DNA from: Zantedeschia hybrid cultivar
Taxonomy: Eukaryota > Streptophyta > Magnoliopsida > Alismatales > Araceae
Length of the DNA: 64,000 bases
NCBI GenBank assembly: GCA_030544215.1
Contig: JARZZO010000009.1
Location: forward strand, 54,617,129 to 54,681,128
Direction of reading: 5' to 3'
Below, one piece after another: positions 45,701-57,284 of this stretch. The notes under the pieces were generated by a model, which was not told the origin of the DNA, did no database searches, and saw nothing but the letters and a program-made list of their open reading frames with translations. A program made the position numbers and the translations under genes. Numbering within the stretch: position 1 is the stretch's first letter; the number at the start of each line of letters is the position of its first letter.

Positions 45701-45874
45701 AAATGAAAACCCCAAATAAAAATCATTTTCTTCATAGAAAATTAATATAAATATTATTTGCTCATCCGATGAGCAATTTCCGTGAGAGAGAATGATACGA
45801 GCATGGAACTTATTCTAAAATTGTAATTTTAGTGTTCCAAAATGGATTAAAGCGGAACCTGGGTCTGATACCAC
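42781..45874 (-). other. C3 gag remnant and leader
   Basis: 42780-43020 keeps traces of gag. 43020-43510 aligns with the C1 leader (GGGAGACTTCGACGGTCTC, CAAGGCATCATAATGCCA). 43800-45100 is strongly AT-rich with repeated AATTGTTAATTAATTTTAA-type words. 45120-45500 is a GC-rich island (CCGGCCCAAGTGCCTGGCCC). Primer site remnant GGGTCTGATACCACT (minus-strand initiator-Met type) at 45861-45875. Confidence 0.7.
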
Positions 45875-46232
45875 TGTTGGGATCTGGGCGGGACACGAAG
45901 AACACAGCGGAAACAATAAAAAATATCCCACCCAACACCCTCAAATCCGTTTCGGAACGAAAGCGGTAAACCGAAAAATCGAGAGCGATCGAATTACCAT
46001 GCGCGGATTCAAATCTACATCCGTGTCAGTTCCATCGAGGCGATGCTACTAGCCACACAAGCATCCGGCCTCCAGCGGTATCCACGTGATCCTCCGCGGT
46101 GGTTCATCCTTGCTTCCTCGTCCAGATTAGCACACTCACTGAAGATCCCTCGCCGCAACAATGTCCGAAACCCGCGAACGGGAATTCCCGACTTTCGATA
46201 TTTGCACGCTGCGGAGACGGGAAAGCACCCGG

Positions 46233-47548
46233 TGTAGGTGCTTAGAATGACAGTGTGATTAACATGAAAAATCTATGTTGTTTAGTGCAAAATAAACCTA
46301 TTAAAAACAGAAACTATGTGAAGTGATCGCCAGAAACTTTTGACTTAAAAGTTCCAAAAGAAGTATGATCGCCTACCTGTTTAAACGCGGAAGATATTGA
46401 GTCCTTGATTCCCCTCCCTCAGCCGGCTGAAGAAAGAGAGCCCTTTCTTTGTTCTTTGTTCTTGCTGTTGAATTTGAAGTTGAGGTTCGTCCAGAGATTC
46501 TTGTGACTTTGTGTTTGATTTACTCCTTTTGATTCTCTTGTTGTTGAGTGCAGCAGAAATAGAGAGAAAAGAAATGAAGAAACAATGATGAGAACTTTAA
46601 GCAAAAATAGTATCTATTCTGATCATGATGTTAAACATGCAATTAAACAGCAAACTTACTTGTTTAATGGCTTTTGAAACCCCTTAATCAAATAGGTTTT
46701 GAAAATAATGAATGTGTTGTGTGTATTGCATGGAGTGAATGATGAAGAATGTAGAACTAAATGAAATGAATGCAGAAAAATAAAGACTTATGCCCAATGG
46801 TTGAATTCTTGAATGGATGAAGAATCTTGAAAGGACGCCGACTTCTGGAAATGGCAGCGCTTCGGCGTTCCGACGTTGTTGCTTCAATCTTCAACTCGCT
46901 ATTGCTCAATCAACTCAAGATTACGCTTAACTTTTTAACTCTTCAAGATGCAAGGTATTTATAGACCTATTCTGCGTTCGCGGATTAACATAGAAAAACT
47001 TCGGATTTATCTATCTTAACCGACAGATAAATACAGATTAATTCATCTTTATCTGTAATTATCTAAAACGCATCCACCACGGCTGACGCCTTTCAGATTA
47101 ATTAAGATAAGGATAAATATCCAGGAAAACTTATCTTTATCTTTATTAGCTAAAACGCGTCTACGTGTGCAGACGTCTTTTACACTAATTAAGATAAGGA
47201 TAAACATCCGGAAGAGAAGTTAAAATAGCCTAGGAAACCTAAAACGCGTCAACTCTCACAGACGCCTTTTAGCTAATTAATCAACTGATTAAAATTCAAA
47301 TTTAAATGTTAAAATAGAAATAAACTCTAAATCGCGTCCACACAGGTTGACGTCTTTTAGACTTCTTCATATTTTAACTGAAATTTGAGTTAAAATCAAT
47401 TCAATTAATTAACTTAAACATGTCTGTTTGACCCGACACTTAAAAATATCAATAAAAATTAATCAATGATTAAATATCAGACCATTCTGAGGCATTATTA
47501 TATGATATGAAATTTACTCAAAATGATGTCAAAATTAGCGTGTCTACA
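46233..47548 (-). repeat. Solo LTR of the G family (1316 bp)
   Basis: Ends TGTAGGTG...TGTCTACA, perfect 5-bp target duplication CCCGG at 46228-46232 and 47549-47553. Read on the minus strand it starts TGTAGACACGCTAATTTTGAC, like the G LTR at 29692. A single LTR with a duplication indicates recombination between the two LTRs of a former full element. Contains four dyad modules and an AGCCGGCTGAAGAAAG word. Confidence 0.9.
47065..47358. repeat. 30-nt dyad modules (4) in G-family solo LTR
   Basis: First 47065-47094 (AAAACGCATC / GACGCCTTTC), last 47329-47358 (AAATCGCGTC / GACGTCTTTT), two more between with left arm AAAACGCGTC. Regularly spread through an otherwise AT-rich stretch, each with a 10-nt spacer. 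Confidence 0.85.
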
Positions 47549-47649
47549 CCCGGCACCCTGAGAGGGGCGCCCATAGGAGGAGGAGAGAGAGAGGGGGCGG
47601 CCAGCAAGGGGAGACTCTGGAGCTTGTCCCAGAGTTTCTCAACAGCTCG

Positions 47650-47657
47650 TATATATA
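47650..47657 (-). promoter_or_regulatory. C3 LTR TATA box
   Basis: TATATATA in the LTR, followed on the minus strand by CGAGCTGTTGAGAAACTC; the 3' LTR has the same arrangement near 38718. Placement fits a copia U3/R boundary. Confidence 0.5.
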
Positions 47658-48772
47658 TTAAGTCGACACGACTTTTCATAAAAGTCCCCTAGTTAATATA
47701 AATCTCACTAAAATACCATCGATTGAAAATCTATTTGCGTGTGACCCTCTAGGCCCATTTACCAATCCTATTTTCAGCCTATTAAGTCCAATAACATTTT
47801 ATTGACTTATAGTAATTACTTAATATCTCATATTTAATTAATTACTTAACTAAATTAACATCTCATTTAAATTCGGCCAGACTTCTGATCAAGTTGGGTG
47901 CCAAGAAACACCGTATGATCCCAGAAGGTAATAGGGTTCAACAATCCACTCATGAAACATGTCCGTCCACAGTTACCACGTTGTTATAGTCCTTCATTCG
48001 TACAATGCTCTCGAGTCGACCTAGGGTATGGTCAACTGTCAAACCCTAGATGGTCAACTCATTTGAATCAAATTCCGCTGTACAATATCAAAAAACACAT
48101 TTTCTAATATTGTGTCTGCTCTGGGCAAAGACTCATGTAGATCTATTCTAGAGCATTCTCTCTCCAGTTACCTGAGAGCGAATGATCCTATATTGAACAC
48201 ACAATCACCTTCGAAGATTTTCTACTGGACCCAATCTTTGACTATTAGAGATTCCGTGGATAGGGATTCGTAGGTCAAAGTCCAAGCCCAGAAGTCCACC
48301 GACAAGATATCTTTGATGTCTCAAGTCCAAGGATCAACCATGCCAATGCAACGATGAATCAAGCAGGTTGACAGTTAGATAAATTACCATTCGGCGATTC
48401 ATGTCGAATCAGTTTAGTGAACTCATTCCCCAATGAGCACCTACAGGTTCACCATAGTGTCTCCACACAAGTGACTAACGAGATCAGTCACCCTCATCAT
48501 ATAAGCTGGAATACTTGTACTAGTCTTACCAAATGTTTGATGTCCTTCTCAAACATTCTACGACTAAGAACAATTAAGAATATGTGTTTATAAGTCGTTA
48601 GTCTCATTATTATGATCTCATCATAATCCGATGACTATTGCACACATTCATGGACTTCATTATGTACAATTATAAATATGCCAATCTACATAATAAAACA
48701 AATGTCATTTATTAGTGAACTAGATTGTAATAGATGCCTTATGATTGACTTAGAGGACACCTATACTCAACA

Positions 48773-49400
48773 ATACCTACCTATCTACATGCATCATATC
48801 GTGAAAAATGACCATCATAGCCCTTTAATATGTTAACCTTACGTTCTTCAACTCAAAAGGCATCACGACATAACAATAAATTCCCCATAGGGTGATGAAA
48901 GATGCCTTCTCTTGATCCTCTTCAGCTAATATGATCTAATTGTATCCTAAAAAGTCATCTATGAACGTAAGCAACTCTTAGCCCACAGTGTTATCTATTA
49001 GGACATCTATGTGTGGGAGTGGGAAGTCATCCTTTGAGCAGGCTTGGTTCAAATCTCTAAAATCTATGCACACCATGACCTTACCGTCTTTCTTTATCAC
49101 TGGGATGATATTTGCTATCCACTAAGGATAGAGAACAACTCTAATGAATTTCACCTTGTAGAGCTTATCAACTTCCTCTTTGACTTTTAGAGACAATTTC
49201 GGATGTAGTCTTCTCAATTTCTATTTAACGGGCTTAGCATCGGGTTAGAGGACTAATAGGTGCTCCACTAAGGACGTATCTAGTCCTGGCATATCTTTAT
49301 AAGACCAAGCGAAATCATCTAGATATTCCTTTAATACAGTCGTTATCTCAGCTTTCTCTTTGGTACTCAAATTGCACTAATAAGAATTATCTTAGGATCT
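48773..49400 (-). pseudogene. TatB reverse transcriptase, N-terminal part
   Basis: The minus strand reads VKEEVDKLYKVKFIRVV, then (after a stop) WIANIIPVIKKDGKVMVCID and FRDLNQACSKDDFPLPHIDVLI, FIDDFLGYN, and last RAMMVIFHDMMH. These are the first palm and finger motifs of a Tat/Ogre RT. The catalytic YVDD that should follow is absent because the C3 LTR begins at 48772. Several stops. Confidence 0.85.
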
Positions 49401-50530
49401 TCCTATGTGCTAAGATTAATCTCCTTGGTTGGTTCATCGACTACGGCTGGTGACTCATCAAATCTCTTTGTTCCACTCACATAAGGACCTATCGGATCTT
49501 CCTCATCCTCAGACTCCTCATCCTCATTAATTTCTCCCACATATAAAAGATATACCCCAAGTCCATCTGATTCCAAACACTCCGCAACTTTCTGATTTTC
49601 AATTATATTGATGCAATCTTCCTCTTAGAACATAGATTTCTGAATTAAACTCCAACATTTGTGTGCCAAGTCTAAAACAAAATGCCTAGGAACTTCTCTC
49701 CCCTTCCCTTTCCGGTGGTGTGGATCTGAAGAAGTACTTTTTTGAGCCTATTCCTAAATTGCTATGTACAAGTGGGTAGATGATTGATGAATTCAGCTGG
49801 CAGGAAAGAAAGGTCCCTTGAATAAGAAAACTCTCTATAGACCCGTTCTCCCAGTATGAAGTTTCCTCAAACGTGATATTGCATTCTCTCTTTCTGAAAT
49901 GGACATTTTTTTTTTGTCATCATAGATGATGAATGAGAAACAGTGGTGGGGAGATTTTGGCATCAAGTAAATGAGGAGTGGAGGGACTGAGGGGTGGAGT
50001 AAGAATAGAATGAAAGTGTGGGGAATAGGATACTAGTGGGCAAAATAGTGTTTGGAGTCCCAGCTCTTCTTCCGCCTCTTCTTTGTCACTCTCATCGGAT
50101 GGATTGTCCCTCATATGATAAACCATCTTCTCTTTTTCTTGAAATCCAGTAGCCCCTGAAGCAAAGTATTCCAAGATCATCCAATCCAAGGGCTGCCAAT
50201 ACTCATCCCTGTATAGATGTCCTAATCCTACTCGATTGTAATTCTCTTCATCCTTGATAGGTTGCCTCATTCATTCCTCTTCCTTTCTTAATCCTTTCCC
50301 TGGACAATATCCCATCCTCATCATCATTTGCAAACCCCTTCTTTCACTATCCACTTTAGTCTCCTTCCTTAGTGGTAATGAAGCAATAGCTGTGCCAACT
50401 TCCTCTCCCAACTGAGATGAATTGACTGTGGACAAAGTCTCTTCATTTTTCTTTTCAATGACAGTCATGGCAGGAAGTTGTTATGTAGTAATTATCTCCA
50501 ACACTTCCACTATGGTGGTGATTTAGATCT
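49401..50530 (-). pseudogene. TatB G-patch region and linker
   Basis: 50468-50271 ends LQMMMRMGYCPGKGLRKEEE, a GYxxGxGL G-patch core. 50270-49920 continues with RVGLGHLYRDEYWQPLDW and an acidic stretch (DESDKEEAEEELG). The remainder down to 49401 is decayed linker toward RT. Same order as in TatA. Confidence 0.7.
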
Positions 50531-51296
50531 TAACTACTTTTCCCTTGAATGGAAATTTGCAACACTAGTCTACTGTGGATGGGATCCCTACAGTTTGTTC
50601 TATCCAAGGCCTTCCTAGAATCAACTTGTAGGTTGGTCCAACATCCAAGATGAAGAATTCTGAGAGCATGATTACTAGCCCAAATCTGACTGCAGAATGA
50701 TTTTTCCAAAAGAGGTCCTTTTGGAGTTGTCATAAGCTGAAATGGTAGTTGAAACCTTTATCAACTCTTCTTCCTTCAATCCAATTTGTGTTAATGTCTT
50801 CATCGGTCACACATAGATGGATGCTCCAGTGTCAACCAAAATGGAGTCTACCTTTACTCCATTCAGGGTGGTATGGTAAGTAGTAATGGTAAAGAACGGT
50901 GTTCGGGAGCAGCCAAATCTTCATTAGAGAAAGTGATCATTGGTTGCCCGTGGGTGACAGAAAGGATAGCGTAGGAGACATCATTGGCTGGAGGATCCTC
51001 ACTCACCATGACTTTTGGAGGAACTTGAGAAGTGTTTTTTGGCGTGAGGGAGACCTTTTAATTAACTCCAAGATGGATATCTTTGATGGTATCTTCTTAA
51101 GGTGTTGGAGGATATCATACTCGGTGGACGTGGAGCTTGATTGAGTGTTGGGCTCCTCTTGACTCTTAGGCATTCTGGAAGGTTGTAGGACTATTCTACT
51201 CCTGAGTGAGAGGTTCATGGTGATTTCAATACGAGCATGGACTTCTTTAGGGCTTGGTATGATCAATTGAAGTGGACAAGAGTGATTAGAAGCCAT
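50531..51296 (-). pseudogene. TatB protease region
   Basis: 51296-51003 has the linker EYDILQHLKKIPSKISILELI. Near 50840-50820 the retropepsin site reads VDTGASI (catalytic Asp kept, unlike TatA). 50733-50530 has SFGKIILQSD-like and GVP-like decayed pieces. Broken by stops. Confidence 0.75.
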
Positions 51297-52563
51297 GAGT
51301 GAGGATGTGGCTTGAGTCAGGAACTTAAGTGAAGGATCATAACTTGAGGGTATAGTTGGAGTGAGTTCCTTTTTAGGCTACAAGAGCATTAAAGGCCTTC
51401 CTACTTTCTAGATAACTCCTATACTCACTTTTGCCTTTTCATAATAACCTTCCTCATCTTCCTATATTCTCGGATTAGTGGTTCTCCTTCATATCCCTAA
51501 AATTGTTCCCTTCAGATTACCTAGGGTTCTCGTCCAACTATAAAAGTGTTGACTTTATCTTTTTGTTCCTGTCCTGACGTAGATGGATTCTGGACATTCT
51601 GATGATCTGGGAGAGGGTTCTGAACTATGCCTAAGTCCCGGTTCCTTCCCTTCAAGTTGGAGATAGTAATCCTAACATCTTCCCAATTGATACGTCCCTC
51701 ATTGTTAATGTTATAAACCCAATCACTAAATGCAAAATAGTTGTGAATGACATGTCCCGGGGCTCTATTGTAAAGACAGTATTTGGAGGTATCAACAATG
51801 GGAGAAATCCCCTCCCTCTGAGGCAAAAGTTGAATGGGTTTGGAAGCCATGAGAGCAAAAAAGATATCACTGAAAGATTTTGGAAGTGGGGGCTCTTTGG
51901 GACAAGCCTACCATAACTATTTGGCAAAGGGACAGCAGAGTACTGCTGAGGGATGTTGGTAGCGGTGGTGGGAGCACCGAGATTGACAGGTCTCCTCTTG
52001 GCCGGCTGATTAAAGGCGTTGACATTTTCATTGGTAATGACCCCCTCAATAATTGATACAGGCGTTGCCTTTCGATTTTGGGGGTAGATCTCAAAAAAAG
52101 AAGGGAGAGTGGAATCTCTGATCTGAGTATGTATCACTCTAGTGCTGTTGTGCAACTAGGCAAAGGTGTGGAGTTCACTAAGCATTAGAATGATTTTAAG
52201 CTGGGGTGCTACGTTGTTCACAATCATGGTAACTACCTGGGCTTTTGGAATGATAACTTCGGCACTAGATGCCATCACTTTCCATCTATTAGCAAATTGG
52301 ATGAAATCTTCATCTGGCTTCATTTTCTCTGACACAAAATCAAAAAGAGTAGGAGCCAAATTGGTCATGTGACTAAAGTGACTGATCAATTTTTCAGAAA
52401 CAGTGTCAAAATTAAGTAGATCCAAAGATGGAAGTCAAGCGAACCAACGCAGAGCTTCTCCTTCTAAGGATTTTTGAAACAGATGGACCAGCAACACTTT
52501 GTCATACAACCATTGGTGTGAATCCATAATAAAACCCGACAGATGATGATGCAGGTCTGTACT
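51297..52563 (-). pseudogene. TatB gag, part downstream of C4
   Basis: 52425-52156 has LLNFDTVSEKLISHFSHM, TLFDFVSEKMKPDEDFIQF and RWKVMASSAEV, a retrotransposon Gag domain. 51850-51521 has KYCLYNRAPGHVIHNYFAF, a decayed zinc-binding loop before protease. The element C4 splits the gene at 52563/59917 with a GTACT duplication. Confidence 0.8.
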
Positions 52564-54114
52564 TGTTAGTTTTAGGTGGCCTACAAGCCAATCTGACTAT
52601 GTAAATCTCGTTCATTTATTAATATAATGGCATAATATTCATTATGTGTAAATCGCATTAATTATCGTTTCATAATGAAGTCCGTGAATATGTGCTATAG
52701 TGATCAGATTATGATGAGATCATACTAATGAGACTGATCACTTAAACACGCATATTCTTAATCGTTCCTAGTCGGAGGATATCCGAGAAGGACATCGGAT
52801 ATCCGGTTAGACTAGTGTAGATTACTCCTGCTCATATGATGAGGGTGACTGATCTCATAAGTCACTTGTGTGGAGACACTAAGACGAATCTGTAGGTGCT
52901 CATTAGAGAATGAGTTCACTGAACTGATCTGACTGAATCGCTGGATGGTATTGTACCTTACTGTCAACCAGCTTCATTCTATTGTCGCAATTGCGTGGAT
53001 GGTCCTCGGACCTGAGACACCAAGGACACCTTGTCGGTGGACTTTTGTGCTTTGACCTTGGTTTACGAATCTCTAGACACGGGATTCTAAAACGCCAAGG
53101 ATTGGGTACAGCGGAATACCATCGAAGGGAATTGTGTGTCAATAAGGAATCTTTCGCTCTCGGTACTTAGAGAGAGAATGCTCTAGGAAGGATGCACGGA
53201 AGTCCCTGGCCAGGGCGGACGATAATATCGGGAAAGGAGTTTTTCGATATTTATCAGCGGCATCCAATCCAAGTGAGTCGACCGGTTAGGGTTTGACAGT
53301 ACGCCATACTCTGAGTTGACTCGAGAGCATTGTACGAATGAAGGATTATATCCACGCGATAACTGTCGGCGGAAAGGTTCTAAGAGTGGGTTACTTAACC
53401 CCGATATCTTCCGGGTTCACGCGGTGTTGCTTGGCACCCAACGTGATCGAAGGCCCTGTCGAATTCGATGTGTGACATCAATTCGACTGATTAATTAATT
53501 AATAAAGGGTTATTAATTGATTAATAAAGTCAATGAGGAGTCACTGAGCTTGTTGGGCCATTAACTGGACTGGTAATTGGGCCTAGAGGGTCACACGCAA
53601 ATGATTCTCAAAGCGATGGATAAATAAGTGGGTTTTATACAAATCGGGGATTTTTATGAAAAATTGCGCGGTTAGTATAAAACATAGTGAACGGGCTGAG
53701 CAGGCCAAGCTGCTGCTAATCCTAGCCGCCCCTCCTCTGTTTCTCTCTCTCTCTGGCGTCCAGACAGATCCAGATCTGCTCCGCCGCTTCTCCGAATCTC
53801 ATTCGACGGGAAATCGTCCGCGCGTTGCGGCGATCGTTGCGGCGACCGGTGGAGGTTTCGTGGGCTGCGAAGAACAAGGAACGTGAGGATATCCGTCGCG
53901 AGGAGGATCGCGTGGACTTCGCTAGAGGCCAGGCACTTGCACGGCTTGCGGTGTCGCACCGACGGAACCGAACGGTTACGGATTCGAATCCGCATACGGT
54001 GAGAACCGATAATCCGATTATCGTGTTTTTAGATTTTTCGAAACGGGAATGGATCTCCATTTTATTTTTACTTCCGCTGCGTGGGATATCCGGAGAAATC
54101 CGAGAAACTCAACA
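52564..54114 (+). repeat. C4 5' LTR (1551 bp)
   Basis: Starts TGTTAGTTTTAGGTGG, ends GAAACTCAACA, followed by the primer site. Confidence 0.95.
53676..53682 (+). promoter_or_regulatory. C4 LTR TATA box
   Basis: TATAAAA, then about 30 bases on the sequence GAGCAGGCCAAGCTGC, a plausible start region. Conserved in the 3' LTR at about 59479. Confidence 0.6.
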
Positions 54115-54115
54115 G

Positions 54116-54129
54116 TGGTATCAAAGCCA
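54116..54129 (+). other. C4 primer binding site
   Basis: TGGTATCAAAGCCA one base after the LTR, initiator tRNA-Met type with one G-to-A change. Confidence 0.85.
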
Positions 54130-56948
54130 GGTTCCACTATTTATCGTCCCGTTTCGATCTCCGAAATTAATTTTTTTATGTGTTATTCCATGCTAAATAT
54201 TCGATTAATTGTCAGATTTGTGTTCATATGATGGGCACAATTAATTAGATTATTTTTCTGCAATTTTTTGAATTTTACTTTGGGGTTTTCGGTGTTCTTC
54301 ATGAGATGATGAACCGGGGCTTTTCGGCGACTTTGTACGGGCTTCCCAAGCTTTATGATGGAGGGCCGAATCTCAGGATCTTAAGGTGATAGTCACCTCT
54401 GTCCACCGAGTATGATTTTCGGCGCAGGAGTGCCCTTGGAGGGCTGCTAAATCATGCCCCAAAATTCGGTTTTGGAACCATTAAAACCAGAAAAACCAGG
54501 TTTTAAATAGAAGCTCGGGCCAGCATGTTTGGGTCACCGCCGGCTGCCCTACCGGCGCCGGGCGCGTCGCCGGCGCCGGGGGCGTGGCCGGCCGGGGCCG
54601 AGCAGCGCCTGGGCCGGCCGGCGGCAGCGCTACAAGTCCCCTCCCGCCGCCTTGATCTCTGTAGGTAAGGATTAGGGCGTTGGTTTTCTGGGGAAGATGA
54701 ACAGGCGGGCCGGGTTTGGCGCTCTTTTGAGGCGGCCCGATTGGACCGACCGGGTCCAAAGCTCGACCGGGCCTGGCTGGGAGCCAGGGGCGGCCATGGC
54801 CGCACCCTAGTCCGGACCTTGGCTAGGCCAGGGTCTGAACCCATGGCTCAGCCCAAGTGGCTGAGCCCCATTACTTTCTCCCATTAAACCCCATTCTAAT
54901 TCCCATTTAAAACTTATTAAGCCCATTTGACCCAATTAATATTTGATTAGATTTTAAATTTATATTTCAAAATTGTTTTGGAAATTAAATTTTTTAATAT
55001 TATTGAATTGGGTCATTAATGATTTTGGAATCATTTTATTAACAAATTTTTGTTAATTATTGAAATTAGTTATTAATTTAAATGTTAAATTAATAATTAA
55101 TTTTAAATGATTAATTTAAGAGTTAAATTAATGTTAAATTAATAATTAATTTTAAATGATTAATTTAAGAGTTAAATTAATGTTCATTAGTTAATTAGAA
55201 TTGATTGTTAATTTAAATGTTATATTAACAATTAATTTTAACTAACTAATTAAATGGTTTATTAGGATTTATTAGTTATTAGTTTAAGTGTTAAACTAAT
55301 AATTAATATTAATCTAATAATCTAAGAGTTAGATTAGTAGTTAAATAATTAATTAGTGTTAATTACTAGTTTAAGAGTTAAATTAGTCATTAACATTAAT
55401 TAATTAATTAATCTAAGAGTTAGATTAATGGTTTATGACGAATTAAAGTTGATTATTAATTTAAGTGTTAAATTAATTATTAATTTTAATCTACTGATCT
55501 AAGAGTTAGATTAGTAAATAATTTTAATAGTCTAATTGTTAGATTATTAATGGGATTTCAATCTAATTGTTAGATTGATTATTAAAATTGTTCTAATTTG
55601 TATGGAATAATCTGGAATTATTAATTCAGAGTGTGTGCACATGTGATGTGTGTTTATTGTTTTTAAATTTGGATCTAATTGCATGTTAAGTTAATAAATG
55701 AGTTTTTCGAAATTCAAATACCAATTTTGATTGGAACCCAGCTTTTTGAAAACCAAAATTATATACTTTGAAAACTCTTTTATTTTAGCCATGTGATGCG
55801 CTGAATCATGTGTAGGATGTTTAAAACACACCGTGATCATGGATATGCACTTATTTAATTGTTCATGTGATGAATGATGTGTTTGTGTAGATCGTGGATG
55901 AATGATGGATGTTTATTAATTCTTAATAAATTGAGATCTGCGTATCTCTCCCTCTCTCATACTCCGATGAACTTCTACCTCCTTCTCTCTTGTACTCGCC
56001 ATAAGGCCTTCTTCAATTTACTTGTAATTTTAGAATTATTGTAATCCGATCGAGGCAACCGAGGAAAGAGCTAGGACGATCCATAGCTGCAACCAGGAAG
56101 GTGAAAAGATGTTGATCCTTTGCCTATATGTTTGCAGGTTTTTCTAATATAAATGTTATATTAGAATTGTGTGTGCGTTTGACTGTTGGCTCCAGTCAAA
56201 CCCACTGTGCTATCCATGACCACACTAGACATGTATGAGATGCATTGTTTTCTTTTGATTATGAATCAAAGCAGGTATAGTATTTAGTAAATATATACGA
56301 TATATTTATATACTATCACCTAGGAGAGACCAAGATAAAAGTTATCTAAATACCCTCAGATAAACTCTAAGCCATAACGCGAGTAGTTAAAAACTTACCG
56401 CGTGGTCCACCATCGTTATAGTCATAGGATTCGAATCACTTTAGGTAGGTTTGTTGTGCTATCCACAAGACCTGCTTAACTAGGAGGAGAAACTGTGGCT
56501 ATGGCATTAGATGCCTATATGATCGGGGTAGAAGAACCATGTAGCATTGTTGTGCTATCCACAAGGGCTGCATGAAAATCTATACTCGTCGCGTAATGAT
56601 GGTTAGCGTAGACCAGAATTAGTAGTTTGTTATGCTATCTACAAGGCCATTAAATCTCTGGGGACCAAAGCTATGATCAGATATTGCAAGGAGTTGCAAG
56701 TCCCATGAGTTGGGTGCTCTTTGATTGTATTACAGTTTGTTGTGATATCTACAAGGCTGTAGTGCAAGTCATTGAGATTCTGATCCCCACTAGGAGACTG
56801 TCAGCGTCTCCCGTTCTGTATAACTGAGGGTTATACAGTCCGTCAAAAATTAGTGGGAGTTAAACTTGAACAAAAGACCATGTCTTGTTTTAAATCTTAA
56901 TAATTGAATATCTGCTAAATAGATTTTACTTATCTCATGTAGGGAATT
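54130..56948 (+). other. C4 untranslated leader with GC-rich island, AT tract and spaced repeats
   Basis: 54530-54850 is GC-rich (GGCCGGCCGGCGGC-type). 54880-55640 is AT-rich and built from words like TTAATTTAAGAGTTAAATTA, including a 49-bp tandem duplication starting at 55084 and 55133. 56449-56765 has the motif TTGTTGTGCTATCCACAAGG four times with changes. No gene seen. Confidence 0.8.
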
Positions 56949-57284
56949 ATGTCGTCGAATAACCCACTTCGCGGCATACTTGATGCCCTTTTGACTTACT
57001 TGATCTACTCGGATTGGTTCAGAAACCTAAAGAATGTCTTCAGATCGGAGCAGATTGCCTACGCCCTTAATGCTGATCCTCCTGCTGAATCGGCATTAGA
57101 TGCCCCTAAAGCAGAGATAATAGCTATTGATAAAAGATCGAAGGACAAAGGCAAAAGAGTAATAAAGGGTGACTGCTTCTACTATAAGCAACATGGTCAC
57201 TGGAAGAGGAACTGCAAGGAGTTCCTCAACGATAAAGCTCATGGAAAAGTGAAGCTATATGAAGGTTCAGATATATATATATGA
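56949..57284 (+). pseudogene. C4 truncated gag (111 aa)
   Basis: Starts MSSNNPLRGILDALL like C1 gag, runs to SEQIAYALNADPP, then jumps straight to a Lys-rich segment and a zinc knuckle CFYYKQHGHWKRNC in which the second Cys is Tyr. The Gag core present in C1 (about 22434-22102) is missing. The frame ends near 57284 in what would be the start of protease. Confidence 0.85.

Larger units (their letters stand above)
38444..48772 (-). mobile_element. C3: decayed Ty1/copia element with truncated 3' LTR
   Basis: Minus strand. 5' LTR 45875-48772 (interrupted by a solo LTR at 46233-47548), primer site next to 45874, leader, and a heavily mutated internal region related to C1; 3' LTR 38444-39839 lacks its last roughly 170 bases. 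The right end is inserted in TatB RT. The left end is fused to TatA gag through the 6-base overlap CAAGCG. Much older than C1 and C4, judging by decay. Confidence 0.8.
45875..48772 (-). repeat. C3 5' LTR, split by a solo LTR
   Basis: On the plus strand it starts TGTTGGGATCTGGG and ends CTCAACA. Without the 1316-bp insertion and one 5-bp duplication it is 1577 bp. Confidence 0.85.
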
